Shown piece after piece: positions 17,690-26,625 of a stretch of DNA of 64,000 nt. This DNA comes from an uncultured Lachnospiraceae bacterium. GTDB lineage: Bacteria; Bacillota; Clostridia; Lachnospirales; Lachnospiraceae. The notes below the pieces were generated by a model. That model searched no databases and was not told the origin of the DNA. It was given only the letters and a program-made list of their open reading frames with translations. Where the stretch lies: positions 346,973-410,972 of the forward strand of contig CAIFEV010000002.1 of assembly GCA_903789615.1 (NCBI GenBank). The letters run 5' to 3'. Made by a program: the position numbers and the translations under genes. Position 1 is the stretch's first letter. The number at the start of each line of letters is the position of its first letter.

Positions 17690-18738
17690 TATTGCAGTCT
17701 GCGCAGCAGTGCCGCGTCAAAATCCGTCAGCTCCACCATCCGGAAAAAGGCCGCCATCCGGTCAATTCCCGTTTCTTTTGCAGCTCCGCCCGGCAGCGCG
17801 GTGAGAATAAGCAGCATCCGGATTATCACAATCAGCGCCGCCACCGCCCTCAGGGGTGAGAGTTCCCGGTTTCCGTACGGGAACAGCCGCAGAAAGAGAT
17901 CATTTGCCATGACGCGGCCAAGGAACGTGCTCTCCGCCTGAGTGAGCATCCGGAAATCATCTTCCGGCCGGCAGCTGCGGACCGCGGGCGCCAGATCCGG
18001 CCTGTCCGCAGCCAAACCCTCAAGCATCGCCACCAGAAGAGGTGCCGGCGTACAAAGCGCCGCCTGTACCATGCGCGCGCCTTCCCGGTCGCCCTCAAAC
18101 ACAATCCCGGCAAATGTCTTCAGCCTTCTCGCACGCTCGGCAAAGGGAAGCGTTTCATCGCCCATGATCCGCACGCACATCCGGTGAATCTGCAGCTCGT
18201 GGAGCAGATCCGGGTGTTCTTTTTTTAGCGGAAGGTCCGCCAGTTCAAACGCCACCCGGCGGGAAATCAGCTTTACCGGACTGCCGGCCGGGAAATCGCG
18301 CAGCAGCTCCAGCGTCGCTTCACACGCATTGGTCATGCTCATCTCGGGGACCGGCAGTGTACTCCCACACGCTCTCTGACAGTTCAGAAGCTGAGGCCGC
18401 CTCGGATACAGGCGGCAGACGGCAGAGATCGCGCCGCTCCCGCAGGCCGCCTGAAGCCGGCAGAGGCCGTCTTTCCCCAGAAGCCGGCACTGCCCTCTGA
18501 AATCGGGGGAAAGCTCAGCGTACCGGCCCGGGTCCGCCTCCCGCCCCAGCGTGTGAAGCGCCAGGTCGAGGTCTGCCCTCACATCCGGCGGGCAGTCCTC
18601 GCCCACCATATGAAAATATTCCTCCTGCGAGATCCGGATCGCAAGCCCCTGACAGCAGGTGTGCCGGCATGCTCCGCACTTACAGGCAAATTCCGGAAAG
18701 TATGCGGGAACCGTGAAGTCTTCATCTATCTGAATCAT
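17686..18738 (-). CDS. FliB-like (flagellin lysine-N-methylase family) cysteine-rich protein
   Basis: A 350-residue soluble protein. The N-terminus carries a dense cysteine cluster (Cys19, 21, 24, 28, 29 in ACKCGACRHTCCQG). Further conserved Cys-containing segments follow (GQCRLLGKDGLCRLQAACG, AVCRLYPRRPQ, ACEATLELL), as in FliB/YkgJ-type proteins thought to bind an Fe-S or zinc centre. FliB methylates flagellin lysines, but no flagellar gene lies in this window and many Clostridia carry FliB-like proteins away from flagellar loci, so methylation of flagellin is only one option. The gene is flanked by its own small intergenic gaps and appears monocistronic. Confidence 0.8.
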   Translation of the reverse strand: MIQIDEDFTVPAYFPEFACKCGACRHTCCQGLAIRISQEEYFHMVGEDCPPDVRADLDLALHTLGREADPGRYAELSPDFRGQCRLLGKDGLCRLQAACGSGAISAVCRLYPRRPQLLNCQRACGSTLPVPEMSMTNACEATLELLRDFPAGSPVKLISRRVAFELADLPLKKEHPDLLHELQIHRMCVRIMGDETLPFAERARRLKTFAGIVFEGDREGARMVQAALCTPAPLLVAMLEGLAADRPDLAPAVRSCRPEDDFRMLTQAESTFLGRVMANDLFLRLFPYGNRELSPLRAVAALIVIIRMLLILTALPGGAAKETGIDRMAAFFRMVELTDFDAALLRRLQY

Positions 18739-18819
18739 ATTCTCTTCCTCCCGCAGGCCGGGCGTACCGGCTGCACCGTTATTTTACACGCTTCCGGCAC
18801 CGCGGGAGAAAATTTCCCT

Positions 18820-18857
18820 AAAAAAAAGACATCTGCCTCAGTCAGGAAAGCAGATGC
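18820..18857 (-). terminator. Terminator of the deoR-cutC-GH29 gene run
   Basis: A 7-base-pair stem (CATCTGC / GCAGATG) with a 13-base loop is followed in the minus direction by TC and eight T residues. It lies about 40 bases after the fucosidase stop. Confidence 0.85.
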
Positions 18858-18894
18858 CCATGTAACTGCGCCGGAATCCGGCACTTTTGTTCTC

Positions 18895-20436
18895 TCAGAT
18901 AAAGTCCACCCGAAACACCACCGGCTTGTCGTCCGCAATCGTCCTGGTGCGGATCACCAGTCCCTCTTCAGTCTGGAACCACTGCGGCTTCTCCTCAAAC
19001 CAAAGTGCCGTGACGGACCGGATCAGTGCCCCGAACTCATAGGCTTCCGGGTGCGCCTTTCCCGCCAAACTGTGCACAATAATCTCACTGTAACATCCCG
19101 CACCGCCGTGCGGCTGTGCTTCCGGATATTTCATGGCGAATATATACAGATGCCCGTGATTCACCGTGAACCGGAAGTCCTTTGATGTGTAGGCCGTATC
19201 CTGCCGGTCGGCAAAGGCGCCCGTCTTGAGCGCGGTCGGCCCTTCGCCGCAGATGCGCCACGGCCGGCTCCCGTACACCGCCTCGCCGTTTCGGGACAGC
19301 CAGTCCCCGATTGTCAGCAGAACGTCTGTATCTTCCTTTGTGATCGTCCCATCCGGCTTCGGGCCGACATTGAGCAGCATGGTCCCATTGCGCGAAATGG
19401 CGTCCACCAGATCAAGAAGAATGACGCGGGCCGGCTTGTATACATTATCCTTTGTGTACCCCCAGGACTCTTTTCCGATGGCCGTGTCCGTCTGCCACGC
19501 GTCCGGCTGCGGACTGTCAAAGCCGCCGCGCTCCATGTCCGGCACCGCGCAGCCGAACGGAATCCCGTCATACTTCGTGATCACCATGACCTCTTTGTCC
19601 CACGCCACGCCGCGGTTGTAATAGTAGGCAAGAATTTTGCGCATGTACGGCTTGGCCGCCTTCTGGTACACCCACCAGTCAAAATACAGTTCCTGCGGCT
19701 GGAACCGGTCGATGATTTCAATCGTCCGGTACATCCAGTCCGACAGAAACTCGTCCGTCGGAACCGGCGTGGAACAGCGGTCGTCATTGTCCTGTACATC
19801 GCGGGGCACAGACGGCCAGTAAAAATCGCCGCGCTCTCCCGATCCGGCCGGAATGTCAGACCACTTGTCAGCCGGTGTCCCGTCCGCAAGCGGCTTTGCG
19901 CCCGGGCTCATGAACCACCAGTGCTCGATGCGGTGGGAAGAAGCGCCGCTTACAAGGCCTTCCCGGTGCAGGCTCTCCGTGAGTTCGGCGATGATATCCC
20001 GGTGCGGGCCCATGTCAAGCGCGTTCCAGGAAGAAAGCGCACTCCCGTACATCTGAAATCCGTCGTGATGCTCGGCCACCGGTACGACGAACTTCGCCCC
20101 GGCCTTCCGGAAGAGCTTCGCCCATGCATCCGGGTCAAATTTCCTGGCCGTAAACATCGGAATAAAATCCTTGTAGCCGAAATCTTTCTGCGGGCCGTAC
20201 GTCCGGCGGTGATAGTCAAACTCCGGCCGGCCCTCCAGATACATATAGCGGGAATACCACTCGCTGCCGAATGCCGGCACCGAGTACAGTCCCCAGTGAA
20301 TGAATATGCCGAACTTCGCGTCCCTGAACCACTTCGGCGTCTCGTGCTGCGAGAGCGACTCCCAGGTGTCCGTGTACGGCCCTTCGGCAATTCCCTTCCG
20401 CACCTTTTCTTCCCACTCTGACATGTCGTAGCTCAT
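18895..20436 (-). CDS. Alpha-L-fucosidase, GH29 family
   Basis: A protein of about 513 residues with the GH29 barrel signature: WFRDAKFGIFIHWGLYSVPAFGSEWY near the start, KLFRKAGAKFVVPVAEHHDGF with the paired histidines, and QELYFDWWV, where the Asp is the expected catalytic nucleophile. A beta-sandwich C-terminal domain begins around 370 (AISRNGTMLLNVGPKPDGTI). It hydrolyses alpha-linked fucose from glycans. No signal peptide is seen, so substrates are probably imported. Start 20436 is chosen for GGGAGGG just upstream; an in-frame GTG at 20463 overlaps the upstream stop and lacks a site. It is the last gene of the deoR-cutC run. Confidence 0.94.
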   Translation of the reverse strand: MSYDMSEWEEKVRKGIAEGPYTDTWESLSQHETPKWFRDAKFGIFIHWGLYSVPAFGSEWYSRYMYLEGRPEFDYHRRTYGPQKDFGYKDFIPMFTARKFDPDAWAKLFRKAGAKFVVPVAEHHDGFQMYGSALSSWNALDMGPHRDIIAELTESLHREGLVSGASSHRIEHWWFMSPGAKPLADGTPADKWSDIPAGSGERGDFYWPSVPRDVQDNDDRCSTPVPTDEFLSDWMYRTIEIIDRFQPQELYFDWWVYQKAAKPYMRKILAYYYNRGVAWDKEVMVITKYDGIPFGCAVPDMERGGFDSPQPDAWQTDTAIGKESWGYTKDNVYKPARVILLDLVDAISRNGTMLLNVGPKPDGTITKEDTDVLLTIGDWLSRNGEAVYGSRPWRICGEGPTALKTGAFADRQDTAYTSKDFRFTVNHGHLYIFAMKYPEAQPHGGAGCYSEIIVHSLAGKAHPEAYEFGALIRSVTALWFEEKPQWFQTEEGLVIRTRTIADDKPVVFRVDFI

Positions 20437-20459
20437 ATATCCCTCCCGGGGCTTGTCTC

Positions 20460-21395
20460 TCACGCGGTGATTTCAACCCCGCTGTCCTCAAACTTTTTCC
20501 CGAGCGCTGCCTGCATCTCTTCCGGGACGGTTCGCGGAAACGGAAAATTCTCCTGCCCGTCAAGAAACGCCGCCGCCTCGCAGATCAGCCGCGCCTGATA
20601 CAAAAGCACGTCAGCGCTGATGCGCTCCGCCTTGTCTTCCGGCGTGTGCATGCCGATCCCGTCCCTGTCAAGCGTCATGGCCGGGATGCCTGCCTGCGCG
20701 AAGGAGTTGGAGTCACTCGACCAGACCTGGTTTTTCGTCTCCACCGGGAAGCCCTTTTTGCCAAGCACATCCTGCAGCATCCGGCAGACCGGCGCCTCTG
20801 CTGTCACGCCAAGGACGTCGGTTCCGCCCTCCTGCCCCGCCAGGTCCACATTGATGTGGAACCGGCAGCCCGCCAGCATGGCTGCGTGTGCCTTCACAAA
20901 GGCGCGGCTTCCGCACAGCCCCGGCTCCTCGGCCCCGCAGAACAGGAACATCATGGTCCGGTCCGGCCTGTTTTTCAAAAACGTCCGGAACGCCTCCAGC
21001 AGGATCGCCACGGCCGACAGGTTGTCGTACGCGCCGGGACTGCCCGGCACCGCGTCGATATGGGCGGAAAAGCTGATGATCTCCGCCGGGATTCTTTTTC
21101 CCGGGATAATGGCCGATACATTTACCGAGGAGACCGGCGCCGGAAAGCCGCTGCCGTCAAAAGACGCGTAGGCCGCTTCTCCGGCCGGAAGCTTCCCCTC
21201 CTCTGCCCAGCGCGTGAACCGGGGCGACCGGAAGGCAAATGTCTCCGCCATGATCTTCACATCCACGGCACCTTCCCCCGCCTTCCGGCATGCCTCTTCC
21301 AGCTCATTTCGGATCGTCTTTGCCGTAAGGCGCTCCTGCCGGCTGCCGGCGACTCTCTCAACGGCGTATTCTCTCACAAACTCAATCGGAAGCAT
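20460..21395 (-). CDS. M28 family metallopeptidase (aminopeptidase-like)
   Basis: A 311-residue di-zinc aminopeptidase-fold protein. Predicted ligands and catalytic residues are visible in order: His112 (FSAHIDAVPGS), Asp124 (AYDNLSA), Glu156/157 (FCGAEEPGLCGS), Asp184 (INVDLAG) and His250 (GIGMHTPEDK). These match the M28 H-D-E-E/D-H pattern. There is no signal peptide, so it likely acts on imported peptides or glycopeptides. It overlaps the end of the transglutaminase-like gene by 14 bases and is followed closely by the fucosidase, indicating one polycistronic message. Confidence 0.9.
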   Translation of the reverse strand: MLPIEFVREYAVERVAGSRQERLTAKTIRNELEEACRKAGEGAVDVKIMAETFAFRSPRFTRWAEEGKLPAGEAAYASFDGSGFPAPVSSVNVSAIIPGKRIPAEIISFSAHIDAVPGSPGAYDNLSAVAILLEAFRTFLKNRPDRTMMFLFCGAEEPGLCGSRAFVKAHAAMLAGCRFHINVDLAGQEGGTDVLGVTAEAPVCRMLQDVLGKKGFPVETKNQVWSSDSNSFAQAGIPAMTLDRDGIGMHTPEDKAERISADVLLYQARLICEAAAFLDGQENFPFPRTVPEEMQAALGKKFEDSGVEITA

Positions 21396-23949
21396 GGCTT
21401 TCCTCCCCGACTGTAAACATCTTTACGATCATCGCACCAGTCCCTACGTTGTATCCGCTCGAGGCGTAAATCCCGGTCAGCCCGTTCCGCGTCATGAGCA
21501 CCAGCGGAAGCGAGTCAGGATCGGCGTACATCTTTCTGGCCAGAACCTCTACCGTATCCGGGAAGTCCGCCAGATAGACCATCAGACCCGGAAGTGCCGC
21601 CAGTGCCTTCTTCACGAGGTCATTGTCCAGCGCTGAACGGATCTTCGCCACAAGGGCGATCCGGCCCTCTTTTGCGTACGGCCGCAGGCGGTCTGCCAGC
21701 GCTATCAGCTCGTTTAAAATGTGCTCTGTGGGCTCCCGGCCTTCTTCGATCCAGATCAGCGTGTGAATGCCGTCAGCAAGGATCCGGCTGCCGGAAAGTT
21801 CTTCGCCCGAAAGACTTTGAAGCGCAAAATCCGGGAGGGCGTTTTCTGCCGCCATCTCAGCGGCAGCTGCTTCCCGCAGTTTCAGCCGCACATCAGCCGT
21901 CTCTCCTGCTGAAAGGCGAAGACATCCCTCCAATCCGTAAATACTGCCGTTGGGCAGGCGGTTTTCCGTGAGAATCCGGTACGTTCCGGCCGGAAGACTG
22001 ACGCAGCACACTTCTTCGTCCCCTTCCCGCCTCCAGCACTCCGCGGAAAAGTCCAGCGTCCGGTATCCGGCTTCTGTCTTTCCGGCCACGCTCCAGTGCT
22101 GCCCATACTGCAGATTTTCGCCCGCCCGCCGCTTAAAGCGCACCTGCGCGGAAGGCCGGCTGCCCCGCACATCCGTGAAGGCATGCCCGTCCCAGCTTTC
22201 CGGAGCGCCGCTCACCGGATCAAGGCGCGCCGGGATTCCCAGACTGCGGCATGCCGCCACAAAAAGGATCCGGCGCGATTCCTCCGAACCGCTTCCGCTC
22301 AGGAAGCAGGCCAGCGGCGAGGTCACAACGCTCGTCCGGTCGCGCTCCGGGAAATCCTGTATACAGGCGTTTACTTCCAGCCAGACACGCACGGCTGTGC
22401 CTTTTTCCGGCCTTCCAGCCGCCAGTTTAAGCCGCTGTGAGAATCTCTCCGACAGTTCTTCACGGAAATTCTGAAGGACCTCATCTGCTGCCCGCGGACA
22501 TAATACATACTGCCGGTACAGGGCAGACGAAGTGTCCTGCCTTATCTGTCCTGCCTTATGCACGGCTGCGCCAAAATCAGCCGTGAGGAAAGAAAGCGGC
22601 ACGTCGGTTCTGTCCTTTTCCGAGAGTGTCTTAAGATACGCGTTCCGCAGACATTGCTCCTCTTCAGATTCTGCTGACGCAAGAAACGCACCGATCGCCG
22701 GATTTTCCCACGTGCCGCGGCTTTCCTGCCGCCGTCTGGCAGCTGCCAGCAGCTTGTCTGCTGACAGCTTTTTTTGCTGCGGCGTCTGCTTCTTTGTGTT
22801 CACGACCGTGGCACCCGGCGCCAGAAACGTGACCGGCGCCCATGTAAGATTTCCGTTCCCGTCCGGCTTTTCCAGCCGGCTGTCATCCGGCGACGCGAGC
22901 CTTAAGCGGCATTCCCCAGTGTCCGGCACGAGGAGTGCCTGAGTCTTTAGGCCGTCCTTTTCAGCTGCCACCCGCAATGTCCCGAAACCGGTAGTGAAGC
23001 AGGCTTCACCTTTTTCATCCGTCACAATCTGCGCGATATCCACATACTGCGCCTCGTTCATAAGCTGCAGATGCAGCGTCACACCGGAAAGAGGCTTCCC
23101 GTCCGGATTCGATACGCAAAACCGCACACTCCGGGTCCTGGCATAGCGGCCGAGCTGGTTGAGCACACTCACCACGCCCTCCCGGCCGATAACCTCCTCC
23201 TGCACAGGATCAAACACCTGGCCGAAGTACCGGGAGTGGACGAGCATGGCTCGGGAAGAGGCGTCCGTGAACCACCCGCGGTCCAGGATTTCCAGCGGCT
23301 CGCAGGCCCCTGTGAAATGCCATCCGCCATCCACCCAAACTTCGATCCAGGCGTGATTGTCCTCACAGTGCGCCCACCGCGGCACATAGACCTGTCTTGA
23401 CGGGATACCGTACGCGCGCATCGCGTTGACCGCAAACGCAGACTCTTCCCCGCAGCGGCCGTATCCCCTCCGGTAGAAATTAAGCGGCGCGATGGTCCGT
23501 GTATCGTCGCTGTGATACGTTCCCTGTTCCGCGCACCAGTAGTTGACAGCAATCGCCGCCGCCTCTCCGGAAAGACCGCCGAGCCGTTCGTCAAGCTGAT
23601 GTCCGAAGAGTTCCCGGCACGGCAGAAGCTCTTCCTCGTTGACGCGCGGAAACAGCACATAGGCCAGAAACATCTCGTCCGAAAGTTCCCGCACATCTTC
23701 TCTGGTATTCCGCAGGAAAAGCGCGCGTTTTGCGCTGTCCCGGAATGTTTCAACAGGGTACATCGCCACATCCGAGATCGGAAGGCAGGCATAAATATAC
23801 TGCAGGGCAGTCTGCTCGTTTTCCCCGGCGCCGCATCCGGCTATTCTTTCCGGGATGTCTTTGTAAGCCCTGGCGTAAATACGGCACACCCGGGCGAACT
23901 CCGCCCGGATGCGCCGCTTGGTCTCATCACAAAATACTGTTTCAGACAT
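21382..23949 (-). CDS. Transglutaminase-like protein with C-terminal Cys-less thioredoxin-fold domain
   Basis: An 855-residue soluble protein. The transglutaminase/papain-like core spans about 120-230: Cys166 in RCGEESAFAVNAMRAYGIPSR and His199 in DNHAWIEVWVDGGWHFTGACEP form the catalytic pair. A beta-rich section (~270-400) resembles a carboxypeptidase-regulatory fold (GKPLSGVTLHLQL). A long helical and beta middle region follows. The last ~140 residues (DFALQSLSGEELSGS ... SLPLVLMTRNGLTGIYASSGY) look like a redoxin/thioredoxin fold with IEEGREP where the CxxC would be. It overlaps cutC by 8 bases. Likely activity is peptide or amide-bond hydrolysis in the cytoplasm; the true substrate is unknown. 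Confidence 0.8.
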   Translation of the reverse strand: MSETVFCDETKRRIRAEFARVCRIYARAYKDIPERIAGCGAGENEQTALQYIYACLPISDVAMYPVETFRDSAKRALFLRNTREDVRELSDEMFLAYVLFPRVNEEELLPCRELFGHQLDERLGGLSGEAAAIAVNYWCAEQGTYHSDDTRTIAPLNFYRRGYGRCGEESAFAVNAMRAYGIPSRQVYVPRWAHCEDNHAWIEVWVDGGWHFTGACEPLEILDRGWFTDASSRAMLVHSRYFGQVFDPVQEEVIGREGVVSVLNQLGRYARTRSVRFCVSNPDGKPLSGVTLHLQLMNEAQYVDIAQIVTDEKGEACFTTGFGTLRVAAEKDGLKTQALLVPDTGECRLRLASPDDSRLEKPDGNGNLTWAPVTFLAPGATVVNTKKQTPQQKKLSADKLLAAARRRQESRGTWENPAIGAFLASAESEEEQCLRNAYLKTLSEKDRTDVPLSFLTADFGAAVHKAGQIRQDTSSALYRQYVLCPRAADEVLQNFREELSERFSQRLKLAAGRPEKGTAVRVWLEVNACIQDFPERDRTSVVTSPLACFLSGSGSEESRRILFVAACRSLGIPARLDPVSGAPESWDGHAFTDVRGSRPSAQVRFKRRAGENLQYGQHWSVAGKTEAGYRTLDFSAECWRREGDEEVCCVSLPAGTYRILTENRLPNGSIYGLEGCLRLSAGETADVRLKLREAAAAEMAAENALPDFALQSLSGEELSGSRILADGIHTLIWIEEGREPTEHILNELIALADRLRPYAKEGRIALVAKIRSALDNDLVKKALAALPGLMVYLADFPDTVEVLARKMYADPDSLPLVLMTRNGLTGIYASSGYNVGTGAMIVKMFTVGEESHASD

Positions 23950-24721
23950 CTGTCACTCCTGTGTCCAGCGCGTCAAGTGTCTCCCGCGCCTGACGCACCT
24001 TATCCCGGTCCGTTCTGTCAATCAGGTACTCACTGAGCGAGGGAAGCCCCATGGATACCCCCTCTTTCCGGTACTGCATGCCGCTCTTAAAAATCCGCTT
24101 CCCCGACATGTGGAAGGACCGGATTCCCGTCTCCCAGTACAGTCCCGGAATGTTTCCGGCGTTCACGCCGGAACCGGCCTGTATGAGAATCCGGCCGGCC
24201 GCCTGTTCCTGAAGTTTCCCCAGAAGTCCGGTTCCCTCCGGAGCTGTCTGGTGCCCTCCGGACGTGAGAATAATATCGATTCCCAGATCCACGGCCTTCT
24301 CAAGCGCCGCAGCCGGGTCCTTCACGAGGTCGAAGCATCGGTGCAGCGTTACGCCCATGCCGCCTGCCTCATCCATCAGGCCTCGGATTCTGTCCGCGTC
24401 AAGTGTCCCGTCCGGCTTCAGAATGCCGATCACGATGCCGTCAGCACCCAGCTTGCGGTACATCCGCACATCATCCAGGCAGATCTGATATTCATCCTCT
24501 GTATACAGGAAGTCCCCGAACCGGGGCCGCACCATGCAGAAGACCGGAATATCCGTCACGCGGCGGACCGCCTTGAGCAGGTTCGGATCCGGCGACGTGC
24601 CGCCGATGATCAGATTCCCGCACAGCTCCAGGCGGTCAGCGCCGCCTGCCGCTGCCTCTCTGGCGGATTCCACGCTGTCCACGCAGATCTCAAGCTGACT
24701 CCTTCCGCCTAAATTTACCAT
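23942..24721 (-). CDS. cutC: CutC family protein
   Basis: A TIM-barrel protein of about 259 residues starting at ATG 24721 with GGGGAG upstream. Family landmarks are LEICVDSVESAREAAAGGADRLELC, GTSPDPNLL, VFCMVRPRFGDFLYTEDE, DGIVIGILKPDGTLD, LHRCFDL and IDIILTSGGHQTAPEG. CutC was named for copper homeostasis in E. coli, but its biochemical role is unsettled, and in Firmicutes it often sits in sugar or peptide degradation clusters. Here it lies between a DeoR regulator and a transglutaminase-like gene and overlaps the latter, so a metabolic role in this pathway is more likely than copper handling. Confidence 0.92.
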   Translation of the reverse strand: MVNLGGRSQLEICVDSVESAREAAAGGADRLELCGNLIIGGTSPDPNLLKAVRRVTDIPVFCMVRPRFGDFLYTEDEYQICLDDVRMYRKLGADGIVIGILKPDGTLDADRIRGLMDEAGGMGVTLHRCFDLVKDPAAALEKAVDLGIDIILTSGGHQTAPEGTGLLGKLQEQAAGRILIQAGSGVNAGNIPGLYWETGIRSFHMSGKRIFKSGMQYRKEGVSMGLPSLSEYLIDRTDRDKVRQARETLDALDTGVTDV

Positions 24722-24768
24722 CGTTTCTCCCCTTCTGTCTTTCCTGCCGGACAGAAGCAAGCGCGTTT

Positions 24769-25536
24769 TCAGTAAACCTTCACTTCTTCCGTCTCCAGCG
24801 CCTTGCGTACATCCCCCTTGGGATTCTCATCGCTGATGATCCCGTCGATGTCGTCGAAATGCGCGAATTTATAGCACTCGTTGTAATAGAATTTCTCATG
24901 TTCCATCACAATGTACCGGTGCCGGCCGGCCGCGATCGCCGCCGCTTTTGTGAGGCCGTCCTCTGCCCCGAACGTCGTCAGAGAGCAGTCGGTCGTGTCA
25001 ATGCCGCAGCATCCGATAAATGCCCGGTCAAAAGAATATTCCCGGATATGATTTGCCGTCTCGATCCCCATGAAGCCGTTGATGGTCGGAAACATGTGCC
25101 CGCCGGTCCCGATTGTCGTCACGTTTGCATTGCCCGCAAGTATCTGCAGGATGTCGATCATGTTGCTCACGACAATAATCCGCCTGCTGCTCTTTGCGAT
25201 CAATTCCGCCAGAAGAATATTGGTCGTCGACACATCCAGGAAAATGGTCTCCCGGTCCCTGATCATCTCCAGTGCTTTTGCGGCAATGATGCGCTTCTGC
25301 TCCAGATGGACCTGCTTCCGGTCGATCACATCCCGGCTCAGCGGATAGTCAGTGCTCAGTATGGCTCCTCCGTGTGTCCGCTTGAGCTTCCCGTCGTTCT
25401 CAAGAATCTTTAAGTCTTTCCGGATACAGTCCTGCGTGACGCCAAGCGTGCGGCTGAGAGCCGCGACCCGGACCGAACCGTCCCTCGTGAGGGTGGATAA
25501 AATTTCGTTTCTTCTCTCTTCAGCAAACATAGGCAC
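24769..25536 (-). CDS. DeoR/GlpR family transcriptional regulator
   Basis: A 255-residue repressor-type protein. The N-terminal winged helix (about 5-58) reads RRNEILSTLTRDGSVRVAALSRTLGVTQDCIRKDLKILENDGKLKRTHGGA, the DeoR hallmark. The rest is a DeoR_C sugar-phosphate-sensing domain with FLDVSTTNILLAELI, VVSNMIDIL and AFIGCCGIDTTDCSLTTFGAEDGLTKAA. It is the first gene of the run deoR-cutC-transglutaminase-M28-fucosidase and probably autoregulates it in response to a sugar phosphate, fucose-derived compounds being a reasonable guess. The peptide-transporter operon ends about 100 bases upstream. Confidence 0.93.
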   Translation of the reverse strand: MPMFAEERRNEILSTLTRDGSVRVAALSRTLGVTQDCIRKDLKILENDGKLKRTHGGAILSTDYPLSRDVIDRKQVHLEQKRIIAAKALEMIRDRETIFLDVSTTNILLAELIAKSSRRIIVVSNMIDILQILAGNANVTTIGTGGHMFPTINGFMGIETANHIREYSFDRAFIGCCGIDTTDCSLTTFGAEDGLTKAAAIAAGRHRYIVMEHEKFYYNECYKFAHFDDIDGIISDENPKGDVRKALETEEVKVY

Positions 25537-25568
25537 CGTCCTGCAGCCGTTGTACGGCTTTTGGTATC

Positions 25569-25577
25569 ATCTTACCA
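25569..25577 (-). promoter_or_regulatory. Possible extended -10 promoter of deoR
   Basis: Minus-strand TGGTAAGAT (TG-N-TAAGAT) lies about 33 bases upstream of deoR in the 104-base gap after the ABC ATPase gene. There is no good -35. No clear terminator was seen in this gap, so read-through from the transporter operon is also possible. Confidence 0.3.
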
Positions 25578-25640
25578 TTTTCCGTCCGGACCGCCTACAG
25601 AGCGCGGATACTTTTCTTATTTCTTACATATTCAAAGAAT

Positions 25641-26612
25641 TCACGCACTTTCCATGAGATGGCACCGGCAGAAATGGCCCGGTGACACTTCCGTAAGCTG
25701 CGGCCTTTCTTCCCGGCAGCGCTTCGTGCAGTACGGACATCTCGTGTGGAACAGGCAGCCTGATGGCGGATTTACCGGGCTGGGCAGTTCTCCTTTCAGC
25801 GCCACGCGCTCATTGTGCTGCTCCGGGTCCGCGATCGGCACGGCAGACAGCAGCGCCTTCGTGTACGGATGAAGCGGATGCGCGAAGATTTCCTTCTTGG
25901 GCGCCGTTTCGACAATTGTTCCCAGATACATGACTCCGATCCTGTCGGAGATCATCTCCACAACGCTCAGGTCATGGGAGATAAACAGATAGGTCAGATG
26001 GAACTTTTCCTGAAGATCCTGCATCAGATTCAGCACCTGCGCCTGGATGGACACATCCAGCGCAGATACCGGCTCGTCGGCGATGATCATTTTGGGATTC
26101 ACGGACAGCGCCCGCGCGATCCCAACGCGCTGCCTCTGGCCGCCGGAAAACTCATGCGGATACCGCTCGCCGTGCTCCGGGGAAAGACCGACCAGCCCAA
26201 GCAGTTCCTGAACCTTTTTCAGCCGCTCTCCCGCCGAAAGGTTCGTGTGAATCAGAAGCGGCTCGGCGATCAGGTCCTGGATTTTCATGCGCGGGTCCAG
26301 AGACCCGTACGGGTCCTGAAAGATCATCTGGATATCGCTCCGGAGAGGCCGCATCTCGTCTTCCTTCAGGGCCGCGATATCTTTTCCCTCAAACAGAATC
26401 TTTCCGGAGTCTGGTCTGATCAGATGATTCAGAAGCCTCGCCGTTGTGGATTTCCCGCAGCCCGACTCGCCCACAAGCGAAAACGTCTCGCCTGGTTTTA
26501 TGTCAAAGCTCACATGATTGACAGCGTGTACGTATTTTTTCTGTGCCAGGAACCCTTTATTGACCTCAAAGGTCTTTACAAGGTCCTGCACCGACATCAG
26601 ATTTTCATCCAT
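25641..26612 (-). CDS. dppF: Oligopeptide/dipeptide ABC transporter ATP-binding protein, OppF/DppF type
   Basis: About 323 residues from ATG 26612 (GGGAG upstream, 14 bases after the dppD stop). Walker [13 protein letters not shown] signature [14 protein letters not shown] and Walker [13 protein letters not shown] are present. The C-terminal oligo/dipeptide-transporter extension has the typical cysteines ([20 protein letters not shown]). It energises peptide import with the adjacent DppD-like ATPase and two permeases. It is the last gene of the transporter operon; the peptidase and fucosidase genes follow downstream on the same strand. Confidence 0.94.
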   Translation of the reverse strand: MDENLMSVQDLVKTFEVNKGFLAQKKYVHAVNHVSFDIKPGETFSLVGESGCGKSTTARLLNHLIRPDSGKILFEGKDIAALKEDEMRPLRSDIQMIFQDPYGSLDPRMKIQDLIAEPLLIHTNLSAGERLKKVQELLGLVGLSPEHGERYPHEFSGGQRQRVGIARALSVNPKMIIADEPVSALDVSIQAQVLNLMQDLQEKFHLTYLFISHDLSVVEMISDRIGVMYLGTIVETAPKKEIFAHPLHPYTKALLSAVPIADPEQHNERVALKGELPSPVNPPSGCLFHTRCPYCTKRCREERPQLTEVSPGHFCRCHLMESA

Positions 26613-26625
26613 TTTTTCGCTCCCG

